Positions 42,936 through 52,072 of a DNA stretch of 64,000 nucleotides are shown in pieces. Origin of the DNA: Planctomycetota bacterium (GTDB lineage Bacteria; Planctomycetota; UBA1135; GCA-002686595). The notes under the pieces were generated by a model that worked only from the letters and a program-made list of their open reading frames with translations, did no database searches and was not told the origin of the DNA. The translations under genes and the position numbers were made by a program. The stretch is from assembly GCA_009691855.1 (NCBI GenBank), contig SIAI01000015.1, positions 19,902 through 83,901 on the forward strand, given 5' to 3'. Position 1 is the first letter of the stretch, and every line of letters starts with the position of its first letter.

Positions 42936-44974
42936 GCCGCCGAGCTCGGATCGGACTTGCGCAGCGCGACGCGTACGAGGACGGCGCCCATGGCCGCGTA
43001 GAAGACCAGGGCGAACAGGTTGAGGCCCGACTCGCCGAAGCCCAGGCCGTGCTGGAAGCTCTCGCCGATCGCCTGGGCCTTCGTCAGCACGTCGCTGTCG
43101 CCCATCGGGATCGCCTTGAGGATCGCGCTGAACACGCCGGTGAGCGTGCCGCCCGCCACCAGGCCCGTGGCGAAGAGCATGCCCGGGGAGATGTCGCTGT
43201 CGGCCTTCTCGCCGCGCAGCTTGTCGCACACCAGGCGCAGCATGCCGCCCAGGAAGATCGGGAAGGTCGTGCTGATCGGCAGGTACACGCCGACGGCCCA
43301 GGCCAGCGGCGAGACGCCGCACAGGAACACCGTCAGCGAGAGCCCCGCGCCGATGAGCAAGAAGCTCCAGTCGAGGTTCTGCGACATCACGCCCTTGATG
43401 ATCGTGGCCATCAGCGTGGCCTGCGGCGCCGGGAACTTCGGCCCGCCGATCCCGTGCGGCTCGGTCGCGGTGGCGAAGGCCGAGTCGAGGCCCTTGAGCG
43501 TGAGTCCGATCACGATGGTCGAGACGACCACGCCGATGACCAGGCCGATCTGCTGGCGCACCGGCGTCGCGCCGACCAGGTAGCCGGTCTTGAGGTCCTG
43601 GCTGGTGGCGCCCGCGTTGGCCGCGGCGATGCACACGATCGCGCCCACGCACAGCGCGATGGGCTGGTTCACGTCACCGCCGAAGCCCAGCGCCAGCAGC
43701 ACCACGCAGGTGCCCAGCAGGGTGGCGATCGTCATGGCCGAGATCGGATTCGACGACGAGCCGATGATGCCGACGATGCGCGAGCTCACGGTGACGAACA
43801 GGAAGCCGAAGACGAGCATCATCGCGCCCATCAGCAGCTTGCCGCCGAACGAGCCCGGCAGGATCGGCAGCAGCGCCAGCAGGCCGACCAGCGCCAGCGA
43901 GCCGAGCGCGACCACGTACATGGGCACCTCGCGCTCGGTGCGCAGCGTGCCTGCGCCGCCCGCGCCGCCCCTGAGCGAAGCCATCGAGCCCACCAGCGAC
44001 TTCCAGATCGTCGGCGCCGTGCGGATCAGCGTGATGATGCCGGCCATCGTCACGGCTCCGGCGCCGATCAGGCGCACGTAGGCGCGGTAGAATCGCTCGG
44101 GATCGTTGGTCGCGCGCCAGCCGTCGATCGTTCCCTGGCTGAAGCCCAGCGAGGCGAGCTGTCCGTCCACGAGCGCATCGGGCAGGGCCAGCACGGTCAA
44201 GAGCGGGATCAGCACGAGCCACGCGAGCACGCTGCCCGAGACCATGATGCCGCCGACCTTCGGCCCGAGGATGTAGCCGACGCCCAGGTACTCGGGCGAG
44301 ATCTCCGAGGAGATGCGCGCGTTGGGCAGCTTCGAGGTCGCGCTGGTCGCGAAGGTGACCGCTTCCTTCCACAGCGAGAGGATCGCGTTCAGCGCCTTGT
44401 AGACGATCGCCAGGCCCACGCCGCCGAAGACCAGGCCGGCCATGCGGCCGCCCTTCTCGCCGGCGATCAGGACGTCCGCGCAGGCCGTGCCTTCGGGGTA
44501 GGGCAGGACGCCGTGCTCGGCCACGATCAGCGAGCGCCTCAGCGGCACCATGAAGAGCACGCCCAGGATCCCGCCGACCGCGGCGAGGGTCATGATCTGC
44601 ACGTACTGGAAGTACTCTTCGCCGTGCGCGTTGGGCGAGAGGAACAGGAGCGCCGGGATGGTGAAGGCCACGCCCGCCGCCACCGATTCGCCGGCCGAGC
44701 CGATCGTCTGCACGATGTTGTTCTCGAGGATCGTGGCGCGCCCGAACACGCGCAGCACCGAGATCGAGAGCACCGCGATCGGGATCGAGGCCGAGACCGT
44801 CAGACCCGCCTTGAGCGCCAGGTAGACCGTCGAGGCGCCGAAGATGATCCCGAACAGCGATCCGAACAGGATCGCCTTGAGACTGAACTCGGGGATGTCC
44901 TGATCGGCCGAGATGAACGGCTTGTGTTCGCCCACCGGCTTGGTGTCGGCGGGTTGAGAAGGCTCGTGACCCAA
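42932..44974 (-). CDS. OPT-family oligopeptide transporter (upstream copy)
   Basis: The frame reads from a TTG at 44974 with GGAGAAAG ahead of it, giving 680 aa; no in-frame ATG is nearby, so the TTG is the best start. Hallmarks match the downstream copy: GIIFGASTVYLALKAGLT, QTIGSAGESVAAGVAF, EHGVLPYPEGTACADV and the C-terminal GVYLPISTTFPIFLGGMLR. About 15 membrane helices. The extra loop seen in the second copy is much shorter here. Tandem paralogues sharing a GTGA junction argue for a duplication. Inner membrane, proton-coupled uptake; substrate unknown. Confidence 0.9.
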   Translation of the reverse strand: MGHEPSQPADTKPVGEHKPFISADQDIPEFSLKAILFGSLFGIIFGASTVYLALKAGLTVSASIPIAVLSISVLRVFGRATILENNIVQTIGSAGESVAAGVAFTIPALLFLSPNAHGEEYFQYVQIMTLAAVGGILGVLFMVPLRRSLIVAEHGVLPYPEGTACADVLIAGEKGGRMAGLVFGGVGLAIVYKALNAILSLWKEAVTFATSATSKLPNARISSEISPEYLGVGYILGPKVGGIMVSGSVLAWLVLIPLLTVLALPDALVDGQLASLGFSQGTIDGWRATNDPERFYRAYVRLIGAGAVTMAGIITLIRTAPTIWKSLVGSMASLRGGAGGAGTLRTEREVPMYVVALGSLALVGLLALLPILPGSFGGKLLMGAMMLVFGFLFVTVSSRIVGIIGSSSNPISAMTIATLLGTCVVLLALGFGGDVNQPIALCVGAIVCIAAANAGATSQDLKTGYLVGATPVRQQIGLVIGVVVSTIVIGLTLKGLDSAFATATEPHGIGGPKFPAPQATLMATIIKGVMSQNLDWSFLLIGAGLSLTVFLCGVSPLAWAVGVYLPISTTFPIFLGGMLRLVCDKLRGEKADSDISPGMLFATGLVAGGTLTGVFSAILKAIPMGDSDVLTKAQAIGESFQHGLGFGESGLNLFALVFYAAMGAVLVRVALRKSDPSSAA

Positions 44975-45277
44975 GTTCTTTCTCCGGGTGGACCGCAGGG
45001 GATCCGACGGGGACGGCTGGAACGAGCACGGACGGCGCGCGTCCGGCAGGGCGGCGGATTGTATGGGCACACGCGCGCGGCTGACAAGCGCGGCGGGGGG
45101 CCGTGCGGCGTTCGAGCTCGGTGCCGAACGCTCGGGCCGGGGCCCGGGAAAAGGCCGTGGATACGGCTCGAATCCGCCCACGAGCGCGCGCCCTCGTCGC
45201 CCGGGCGCCGCGCCCTGAATTCCCTGCGGAGCTCGCGCACGTCCGATCGCGAGGCGCTGCCCCGCGATACCGGTCGG
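44975..45277. other. Upstream region of the OPT gene pair
   Basis: About 300 bases without a supported gene. They must hold the promoter for the OPT pair (read leftward) and the end of the gene at 45278 (also read leftward). No clear -35/-10, terminator hairpin or riboswitch could be identified by eye. Confidence 0.4.
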
Positions 45278-46126
45278 CTACGGCACCAGCGCTGACGCCT
45301 TCAGCAGCTCGTACACGCCGCCGGCGTCGAAGGCCACGCGCGGCGCTTCCTTGCCGACCTCGTCGAGGGCCTCGCCCTCGGGCACCTTGCCCGTGTCGCC
45401 ACAGGCCTCGAGCCCGCGCAGCGCGACGCTCAGCGTGAGCTTGTCGACCTCGATCACCGCGCCCTCGACGCCGGGGACCTTCTCGAGCTCCTTCAGCACC
45501 TTCGCGCGCAGCTTGTCGTCGGGCGTGTTGGCGAGCGTCCAGGTGAAGCGCTCGCGCGCCACGTCGCCCAGCTTCGCGCCGCCGTAGGGCGCGTAGAGTT
45601 TCTCGTAGCGCGACAAGAGGTCCTGCGGCTTCAGCTTGCCCGGCTTGCCGAAGATCTGGCTCCACGTACCACTCGCGTCGTACCACACGACGTCGCCCGA
45701 CATGCCCAGCACGAAGTCGCGCTTGGTGACGCCGAAGCCGCCCAGACCGAGGTCGCTGTCCTTGCCCGTGCGCCCGTCGAAGGCGAGTGCGGCCAGGGCC
45801 TCGACCGCGCCGCCGCCCTTTCTCAGCGCGCCCTCGAGCTTCTTCGTCGGCACGCCGCGCGGCGCGCGCACGACCACGAAGGCGTGGCCCGGCCGGCCGC
45901 TGGTCGTGCGCGGACCGTAGGCGAGTTCCGCGCCGAGCTCGGCCAGCGCCGGGTTGACCTTGGCCATCTCGGGCGCGTCGTTCTCGAGGTGGAACCAGCG
46001 CAGCACCTTGTCGCAGGGCTGGCAGGGATAGCGCTCGTCCGCGACGCGCGTGCCGCCGGGCAGGACCTCTTGCGCGGACGAGGCCAGCGAGACGAGGACG
46101 AGCAGCGCGAGCAGGAAGGAGCGCAT
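45278..46126 (-). CDS. Exported CxxC protein, function unknown
   Basis: ATG 46126 with GGTAGGA about eight bases upstream gives 282 aa; an ATG three codons earlier is less well placed. A signal peptide (MRSFLLALLVLVSLASSAQ) is followed closely by PCQPCDKVLRWF, a CxxC pair. The C-terminal part (KELEKVPGVEGAVIEVDKLTLSVAL) has the strand-helix pattern of a ferredoxin-like HMA fold, though without its metal-binding CxxC. A redox or metal-handling role in the envelope is possible but unproven. It precedes no gene on the same strand for 300 nt and follows the beta-helix-like gene at 26 nt. Confidence 0.6.
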   Translation of the reverse strand: MRSFLLALLVLVSLASSAQEVLPGGTRVADERYPCQPCDKVLRWFHLENDAPEMAKVNPALAELGAELAYGPRTTSGRPGHAFVVVRAPRGVPTKKLEGALRKGGGAVEALAALAFDGRTGKDSDLGLGGFGVTKRDFVLGMSGDVVWYDASGTWSQIFGKPGKLKPQDLLSRYEKLYAPYGGAKLGDVARERFTWTLANTPDDKLRAKVLKELEKVPGVEGAVIEVDKLTLSVALRGLEACGDTGKVPEGEALDEVGKEAPRVAFDAGGVYELLKASALVP

Positions 46127-46152
46127 GCGGGTCATCCTACCGCGGACGAGAT

Positions 46153-47430
46153 TCAGCGCCGCTGCACGCGCTCGCGCCAGCCCGGGAAGAGCTCGTTCAG
46201 GTCGCGCTGGCGCACGAGTGGGTCGCGCAGCCGCTCGGCGTCGAGCACCCCGATGCTGCAGCCCTGGAACAGCGGGCCCTCGGGCGGCTCGGCGAGCATG
46301 TCGGTCATGAGGCAATCCACGAAGGACACCGTGGGTTGGCCCGCATCGTCGAGGGCCACGCGTTCGAGCGTGCAGCGCTCGAAGCGGGCCAGCAGGGGAT
46401 GGCCACCACGCACGAGGTTGGCGTAGCCGCTGGGATTGCGCCCGTAGCCGCCCTCGAAGCGACAGTCGACCGCGCTGAGTGCTGCCTTGCGCACTCGCAG
46501 GGCGCAGGAGCCGCCCGCGCCGCAGTCGAAGCCTACCAAGCGCACGCGCCGCAGGGCGAGCAGCGAGGGGCCGTTGCGCACATCGACGATGCCGTGATCC
46601 GCGAACACCGTGCAGTCTTCGAGCGTGAAGCGCAGCAGCGCTCCGCGCGGGTTCAGCTCGTCCAGCACGAGCAGCGTCGCATTCATGCCCGCCCCGCGCA
46701 GCGTGACGTCGGCCGGGAACGGATCGCGGTCGCGCGCGAAGTCGGCGAGGGCGAAGACCCCAGCGGGGAACACGAGCACGGCTCCGTCCGCCAGCGGATC
46801 CTCTGCGCGCAGGCTGGGGCCGTCGTGCGCGCGGCCGCCGCTCTTCGGTCGGAACAGCGCGGCGAAGCGCTCGGCCGAGCGCGGCAGCTCGCTCGCCAGC
46901 GGATCGCGCTCGTCCAGCTTCTCGAGCCAGGCGATGCCGTCGTTCGCGTCCAGCGCCGCCAGCCTGGCCAGATCTTCGTTGCGCTCTTCCGCCGCGCGCC
47001 GGCCCCAACTCGCGGGGGTCGTGCGCACGAGCTCTTCGTAGTCCCGTAGCCGTGCATCGAGCGTCTGGGCCGGCAGCGGATCGTTGCGCACCTCGCTCCA
47101 GCCGCGCTGCAACTCGGCGAGCGCGTAGGCGCGCAGCGCGGGCGAGAACGGATCGACGCTTTCCTCCGCCGGCTCGCGCGTCGAGTCGTCGGCGACGCGC
47201 GGAGCCTCCGGAACGAGAGCGACGCGCGACGCCACCAGCGGCTCGCCGGCCTCCGCTGGCGAGGGCGGAGCCGCACGGGTGTCCGCGAGCGTCACGGCGC
47301 GAACGGAAGGCTCGCGACCGTACACGCAGGCCAGGTTGACCGCGGTGCAGAGCAGCGACAGGGCCAAGAGACCGAAGACCAGATTCTTGATCGATATGCG
47401 GTCGGCGCCGGCGCGGCGCCGCGAGCTCAT
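46153..47430 (-). CDS. Membrane-anchored protein with a beta-helix-like C-terminal domain
   Basis: The ATG at 47430 gives 425 aa: a basic N-terminus, one transmembrane helix (about 15-35, NLVFGLLALSLLCTAVNLACV), a Pro/Ala-rich linker, a helical middle, then a region of short repeating strands (DVTLRGAGMNATLLVLDEL, TLEDCTVFADHGIVDVRNG, CRFEGGYG) that looks like a right-handed beta-helix. Beta-helices occur in pectate lyases and in adhesins; the catalytic triad of polysaccharide lyases is not identifiable. Upstream in-frame codons are not protein-like. Function unknown. Confidence 0.6.
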   Translation of the reverse strand: MSSRRRAGADRISIKNLVFGLLALSLLCTAVNLACVYGREPSVRAVTLADTRAAPPSPAEAGEPLVASRVALVPEAPRVADDSTREPAEESVDPFSPALRAYALAELQRGWSEVRNDPLPAQTLDARLRDYEELVRTTPASWGRRAAEERNEDLARLAALDANDGIAWLEKLDERDPLASELPRSAERFAALFRPKSGGRAHDGPSLRAEDPLADGAVLVFPAGVFALADFARDRDPFPADVTLRGAGMNATLLVLDELNPRGALLRFTLEDCTVFADHGIVDVRNGPSLLALRRVRLVGFDCGAGGSCALRVRKAALSAVDCRFEGGYGRNPSGYANLVRGGHPLLARFERCTLERVALDDAGQPTVSFVDCLMTDMLAEPPEGPLFQGCSIGVLDAERLRDPLVRQRDLNELFPGWRERVQRR

Positions 47431-47477
47431 TGCCCCAGATCCTGGGCGCTGCGAGCGGAGGGCGAGCGCGCTGCCCC

Positions 47478-49058
47478 TCAGTGCCGCATGGGCTGCAGCA
47501 GCCTGCGCAAATCCAATCCGAGCAGGCTGGGAAGCGGCTCGGTGTCCGGCAGCTCGGTTCCTTCGAGCTTCAGGCGCATGAAGCCCGCCCGTGCTCCCGC
47601 GCCGGCCGCGCCGAACCAGCCGAGGCCCAGGCGCGCGAAGGGGTCGCAGGTCGGGAACAGCGCCACGGCGCTGGGCGAGGCCACGAGGTCGAGCGGGAAA
47701 CGCGCCGTGGCCACCGCGGTCGGCACGACGATGTCCGTGCGCGCAGGATTCGTGCCCGGCGGCGCCACCGGGTTCGGGACGTGCAGTTGCACGACGCCGG
47801 GGCCACCCGCGCCGCCGTTGGAGTAGCTGCGGCAGCAGGCATTCACGTCGCTGAGCGGGCCGGTCTTCTTCGGCTGGCCCTTGGCCGAGATCCAGTCGCG
47901 CGGCGGCGCGCCCAGGTTCGTCCCGCCGTCGGTGAAGTCGACCGCGCTGGCGCTCTCGAGCACCACGTGTCCACCCGAGCCGGCGCCGCCCGTGCCGCCG
48001 ATGTGATCCAGGAAGTTCGTGTTCTCGCCCGTTCCGCCGCGGCCCCCCTGGCACAGGATCTGGCCCTGCGCGCCGAAGACGATGCGACCGAGCGCCTGCA
48101 CGTGCAGCGCTCCACCACCGCCGCCGCCCGCGCCACCCTTCTCGTCGCTGGAGAAGTTCCAGTTCGGGTTCGGGAACGTGCTGGCAGGGATGGCGTTGCC
48201 GCCGCCGCCGCCGCCGAAGCCGGCCAGGAGACCGGGGAGCTCGCCGCGGATCAGGCCGATGAGCTGGCCGGGCCGCGCGACGAGCGGGCGGATGCCGAAG
48301 TAGTCGTTGCTCGGCTTGGGATCGACGAACGGCCCGCTGCCGGCCGCGCCGCCGCGCGCGGGCGAGAGTCCGCTCTCGGCGCCGCCGCCGAACGGATGGC
48401 CGTCGTTGCCGGCGGTCGCGGCGAGCCCCGAGGAGTCCGAGCCTTGATCGCGCGCGAAGCGCCCGCCGCCACCGCCGCCCGGCCGGCGCACGTCCTTGCC
48501 CAGGTTCGCCGGCGCCAGCGCGGACTCGCCGCCCTGGCCGCCGGTGTCGAGTTCGAGGAAGGGACCCTGCCCGCGGCCGCCGCGCGCGGTGGAGCCGGTG
48601 ATGTTGACGTTCGCGTTCCCGCCGCGTCCGCCGCCCGCCACACCCGGGGCGCCGATCTCGACGATTTGGCCGGTGTTGAGCGTGGCCACGTCCCTGGCGT
48701 TGAAGCCCGACAAGTCGAGCGTGCCGCGGATGACCACCTCGCCGGTAGCCACGATGCGCATGCGGTTCGGACCCTGCACGCGGATCGAGCCGCCGGCCTC
48801 GACGATCAGGTTGCGCACGTCGACCACGCCGTCGATGCACGACTCGGTGGTCACGGGCACCCCGCCCGGTCCGCCGCGGATCAGGGTGGCCGTGGTGTCG
48901 AAGACGAAGAACTCACCGGCACGGACGACCCAGTCGAAGTCACCGCCGGGACCGCCGCCCCCGTCGAAGCAAGGTTCCTGCGCGCTGGATGTGCATGGAA
49001 CGAAGAAGCAGAACGCCGCGAGCGGGGCGAGTAGGCGGGACAAAGGGGAGCTCCTCAC
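47478..49058 (-). CDS. Glycine-rich secreted protein
   Basis: The GTG at 49058 gives 526 aa with a signal peptide (PLSRLLAPLAAFCFFVPCTSSAQ); a GTG at 49091 extends it by 11 residues. The mature chain is dominated by Gly runs (GGGGGGRFA, GGAGGGGGG) between short beta segments such as VVDVRNLIVEAGGSIRV and GEVVIRGTLDLSG. The pattern suggests an extended or beta-solenoid surface protein. Two Cys near the start and several late may form disulfides. Function unknown. Lies 93 nt after the subtilase gene on the same strand. Confidence 0.7.
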   Translation of the reverse strand: MRSSPLSRLLAPLAAFCFFVPCTSSAQEPCFDGGGGPGGDFDWVVRAGEFFVFDTTATLIRGGPGGVPVTTESCIDGVVDVRNLIVEAGGSIRVQGPNRMRIVATGEVVIRGTLDLSGFNARDVATLNTGQIVEIGAPGVAGGGRGGNANVNITGSTARGGRGQGPFLELDTGGQGGESALAPANLGKDVRRPGGGGGGRFARDQGSDSSGLAATAGNDGHPFGGGAESGLSPARGGAAGSGPFVDPKPSNDYFGIRPLVARPGQLIGLIRGELPGLLAGFGGGGGGNAIPASTFPNPNWNFSSDEKGGAGGGGGGALHVQALGRIVFGAQGQILCQGGRGGTGENTNFLDHIGGTGGAGSGGHVVLESASAVDFTDGGTNLGAPPRDWISAKGQPKKTGPLSDVNACCRSYSNGGAGGPGVVQLHVPNPVAPPGTNPARTDIVVPTAVATARFPLDLVASPSAVALFPTCDPFARLGLGWFGAAGAGARAGFMRLKLEGTELPDTEPLPSLLGLDLRRLLQPMRH

Positions 49059-49151
49059 GAGAGGGACGTAGAACGGGGCAGCGTCGCGCACAGTCGGGGG
49101 ACACGACCTTAGCCGCGCGGCACGGCACGGTCACAGCTCGCCCGACGCAGC

Positions 49152-51143
49152 CTAGCGCACGCGGAAGCGCAGCATGTCGGCCTTGAGCAGGCCGCTCGCG
49201 CCCGCGTTCGAGGTCGTCAGGCGCACGTAGAACGTGCCCTCCTCGTCGCGGTAGGCGTTCGGGTCGCCGGGCACGTCCACGCTCAGCGTGCTGAAGCCCG
49301 ACGTCGGGGCGGCCGCGGACGAGAGCGTGATCCACGAGCCGTACGGGTAGCTGAACGAGCTCCAGTCGTAGAGCTCGACCGTCTCGAGCGGGTTCGCGTT
49401 CATGCCGTCGTAGTCGCGGCGGAACTCGAGCGTCATCTTCTGGATGTGGCGCAGCTGCACCTTGCGCACGGCGAACTCGCAGTAGATCTGCGCGTTGGAG
49501 TCGTCGGTGCAGGTGAAGTTCACGCCGTCTTGGCGATAGAGCTCGAGCCAGCCGCCCAGGGTCTGCGAGCCGGCCGAGTCCTCGGTGCACCCGTCGGTCG
49601 CGGCGTAGAGCAGGCCCGGGCCGCCCTCCCAGGTCCAGGTTTGGATCAAGCTGCCGTTGCGCTTGAGCTGGAAGCTCGCGCCCGGGGTGAACGGCGCGCG
49701 CGCGCGCACCGCGCCGCGTTCCTGCGACAGCAGCGGGAGCGGATTCGCGTTGCACAGCACCTGCACGCTGTTGGGCGCTTCGAGGCCCACGCCGTCGACC
49801 TCGAGCGCCACCGTGTCGAGGTTGCGGTTCTGCCCGAGGTCGGCGCTGGCGGCCTTGCTGCCCGCGCCGCCGCAGGGCGCGGCGAAGAGCATGCGCGCGG
49901 CGACCGAGCCGCTGGTGATGCCGAGGATGCGATCGACGGCCGCGTCGGCGTCCACGCGGCCGTAGTTCGTCCAGCGACCGTAGGGCGCCTGGTTCAGCGG
50001 CACACAGGCGTCCTGGATCGCGGCCTTGACCTCGGCGTTGGTGGCGCTCGGGTTGGCGCTGAACAGCAGCGCGGCGATGCCGGCCACGTGCGGCGTCGCG
50101 CCCGAGGTGCCGTTGAAGCCGCCGGTGTAGCCGCCGCCGAGGTAGGTCGTGGTCAGCGTCCAGCCCGGCGCGGCCACGCTCACCCAGCTGCCCCAGTTGG
50201 AGAAGAACGCGCGCGTGTCGGTGGCGTCGATGATCGCGCCCACCGACAAGGACTGCGGGAAGGCGGCCGGGTAGAAGGGCAGCACGCTGTTGTCGTTGCC
50301 CGCGGCCACGCACGGCAGCACGCCGTTGGCCCAGCAGTAGCGGATCGCATCGCGCTCGGCGGGCACGACCTCGTCCGAGAAGAAGCTCATCGACATGACC
50401 TTGAAGCCCATGTCGGCGCAGTACACGTAGGCCGGTACGTTGGCCGAGGCGTAGAAGTAGCCCGAGGAGAGCGCGGCCTTGACCGCCGCGACCTTGCAGC
50501 CTGGCGCGACGCCGCTCACGCCCAGCGAATTGTCCTGCACCGCGGCGACGATGCCGGCGCAGGCCGTGCCGTGGCTGTTGTCGTCGCTCGGGTCGGAGTC
50601 GAAGTACGCGAAGTCGTAACCGTGGATGTCGTCCACGTAGCCGTTGCCGTCGTCGTCGATCGAGTTGCCGGCGATCTCGCCCGGGTTGGTCCACAGGTTG
50701 GCGACCAGGTCGGGGTGCGTCAGCTCGATGCCCGTATCGACGATCGCCACGACCACCGAGGGGTCGCCCTTCTCGGTGTCCCAGGCGAGGTTGGCCTTGA
50801 TGTGGCTCATGTGCCACTGGCTCGGGAACAGCGGATCGTTGGGCGTGTAGGCGAGCTCGCGGCGCGGGTCGAGCTGGACCTCGAGCACCGCCGGATCCGC
50901 GGCGAGGAGCGCGCGCGCCTCGTCGCGCTTGCCCTTGGGCAATTCGATCGCGCGCCAGCCGATCTGCGGCAGGTTCCACAGCTCGCGGAGCTCGAGCTCG
51001 GGGTGCAGCGCTGCCAGCGACGTGCGCGCCAGGCGTGGGTCGACGCGCAGCAGCAGGCGCTGCGGATGATGGCGCGGGGGAGCGGAAGGGCGCGCTTGCT
51101 GGGAGGAGGGGGTGAGGACCAGGAGAGCGAGAGCGAAGAGCAT
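49152..51143 (-). CDS. Secreted subtilisin-like serine protease (peptidase S8)
   Basis: The 663-aa preproprotein has a signal peptide (residues 1 to about 15), an N-terminal propeptide-like domain, then the S8 catalytic domain with Asp136 (IVDTGIE), His191 (NSHGTACAG) and Ser347 (NGTSGATPHVAG). The usual Met of GTSMA is Gly here. The calcium-loop-like SIDDDGNGYVDD sits between Asp and His. The C-terminal ~250 residues form extra beta domains, with a DSAGSQTLGGW segment and a final YVRL unit. It probably degrades proteins outside the cell. Same strand as the neighbours, but about 100 nt from each. Confidence 0.92.
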   Translation of the reverse strand: MLFALALLVLTPSSQQARPSAPPRHHPQRLLLRVDPRLARTSLAALHPELELRELWNLPQIGWRAIELPKGKRDEARALLAADPAVLEVQLDPRRELAYTPNDPLFPSQWHMSHIKANLAWDTEKGDPSVVVAIVDTGIELTHPDLVANLWTNPGEIAGNSIDDDGNGYVDDIHGYDFAYFDSDPSDDNSHGTACAGIVAAVQDNSLGVSGVAPGCKVAAVKAALSSGYFYASANVPAYVYCADMGFKVMSMSFFSDEVVPAERDAIRYCWANGVLPCVAAGNDNSVLPFYPAAFPQSLSVGAIIDATDTRAFFSNWGSWVSVAAPGWTLTTTYLGGGYTGGFNGTSGATPHVAGIAALLFSANPSATNAEVKAAIQDACVPLNQAPYGRWTNYGRVDADAAVDRILGITSGSVAARMLFAAPCGGAGSKAASADLGQNRNLDTVALEVDGVGLEAPNSVQVLCNANPLPLLSQERGAVRARAPFTPGASFQLKRNGSLIQTWTWEGGPGLLYAATDGCTEDSAGSQTLGGWLELYRQDGVNFTCTDDSNAQIYCEFAVRKVQLRHIQKMTLEFRRDYDGMNANPLETVELYDWSSFSYPYGSWITLSSAAAPTSGFSTLSVDVPGDPNAYRDEEGTFYVRLTTSNAGASGLLKADMLRFRVR

Positions 51144-51249
51144 CAGGAGCCCGTTGGTACGGCGTGCTGCGAGCGCTGGAAGTATATGCCGTTGCGCGCC
51201 TCCCGGGCCCGCGCGAATCTCCGGCTTCCGCGCGCGAGGCCCGCCTGGG

Positions 51250-51945
51250 CTATTTCTTCGCGGCGTCCGCCCGCGCTTCGCTGGCCGGCGCGGGTTCGGC
51301 GAAGGCCGTCAGGAAGGTCTGGCTCTCGGAAAGGGCCTGCTCCAGCTCGCGGTCCAGGGCCCGGAACTCGGCGTCGAAGTCCTTGTAGGTGTCCTCGAGC
51401 GTGGCGATCGCGCGCGCGTTGAGGTTGTGGTGGAAGAAGAGCGCGTAGTCGGAGAGCTTCAGCACCACCGGCTCCATGCGCTTGCGCACGCCCTCCAGCG
51501 CTCCTGCGACGCGCTGCGCGCGGGCCTGCGTGTCCTGCAGCATGGCCGCGCTCTTCTTGCGCAGCGTGTCGCCCGAGAAGTGCGCCAGCTCCTCGTTCCA
51601 ACCCTGGAACAGGGCCGCGGACTCCTTCTGCGCCGCGTCGATGCGCAGGCCGAGGTCCTGGGCGCGCTCGCGGCAGGCGTCGAGCGCGTCCTCGAAGTCG
51701 CCCGAGAGCTCTTCCAGCTCGACCGCCTGGGGCGCGGTCAGGCGCTGGTAGAGGTGGAAGGCTGCGCCGAAGTCTTCGCGAGCTCCGACGCACTCTTCCT
51801 GCGCCACCTGCACGCTGTCGAGCAAGTCCTGCTGCGGCGCGCTGGGGCCGCCGAACAAGAGGAACGAGGCGCCGGTCGAGCGGCACGCGAGCGTGGCGGA
51901 CGAGAGCAGCGCGATCAAGAGGATGCGAGCGAGGTGCGACGGCAT
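51250..51945 (-). CDS. DUF2959-family lipoprotein
   Basis: The 231-aa product starts MPSHLARILLIALLSSATLAC, a lipoprotein-type signal with a suboptimal lipobox. The rest is alpha-helical with the pattern of DUF2959: VQVAQEECVGAREDFGAAF, DLGLRIDAAQKESAALFQGW, RKRMEPVVLKLSDYALFFHHNLNARAIATLE. AGGGAG sits close to the ATG. The domain is widespread in Gram-negative bacteria and has no known function. Its separate position suggests its own promoter. Confidence 0.75.
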   Translation of the reverse strand: MPSHLARILLIALLSSATLACRSTGASFLLFGGPSAPQQDLLDSVQVAQEECVGAREDFGAAFHLYQRLTAPQAVELEELSGDFEDALDACRERAQDLGLRIDAAQKESAALFQGWNEELAHFSGDTLRKKSAAMLQDTQARAQRVAGALEGVRKRMEPVVLKLSDYALFFHHNLNARAIATLEDTYKDFDAEFRALDRELEQALSESQTFLTAFAEPAPASEARADAAKK

Positions 51946-52072
51946 GGATCTCCCTGCGGACTCCGGGTGCTCGCACCCCCTCGGTCCGGCGCGTGGCGCG
52001 ACTTGAGTCCGGCGGGAAAAGCCGTTCAGGTCTGACGCGGACCGCGACGCCTCCGCGACAGTCCTTCCGGGC

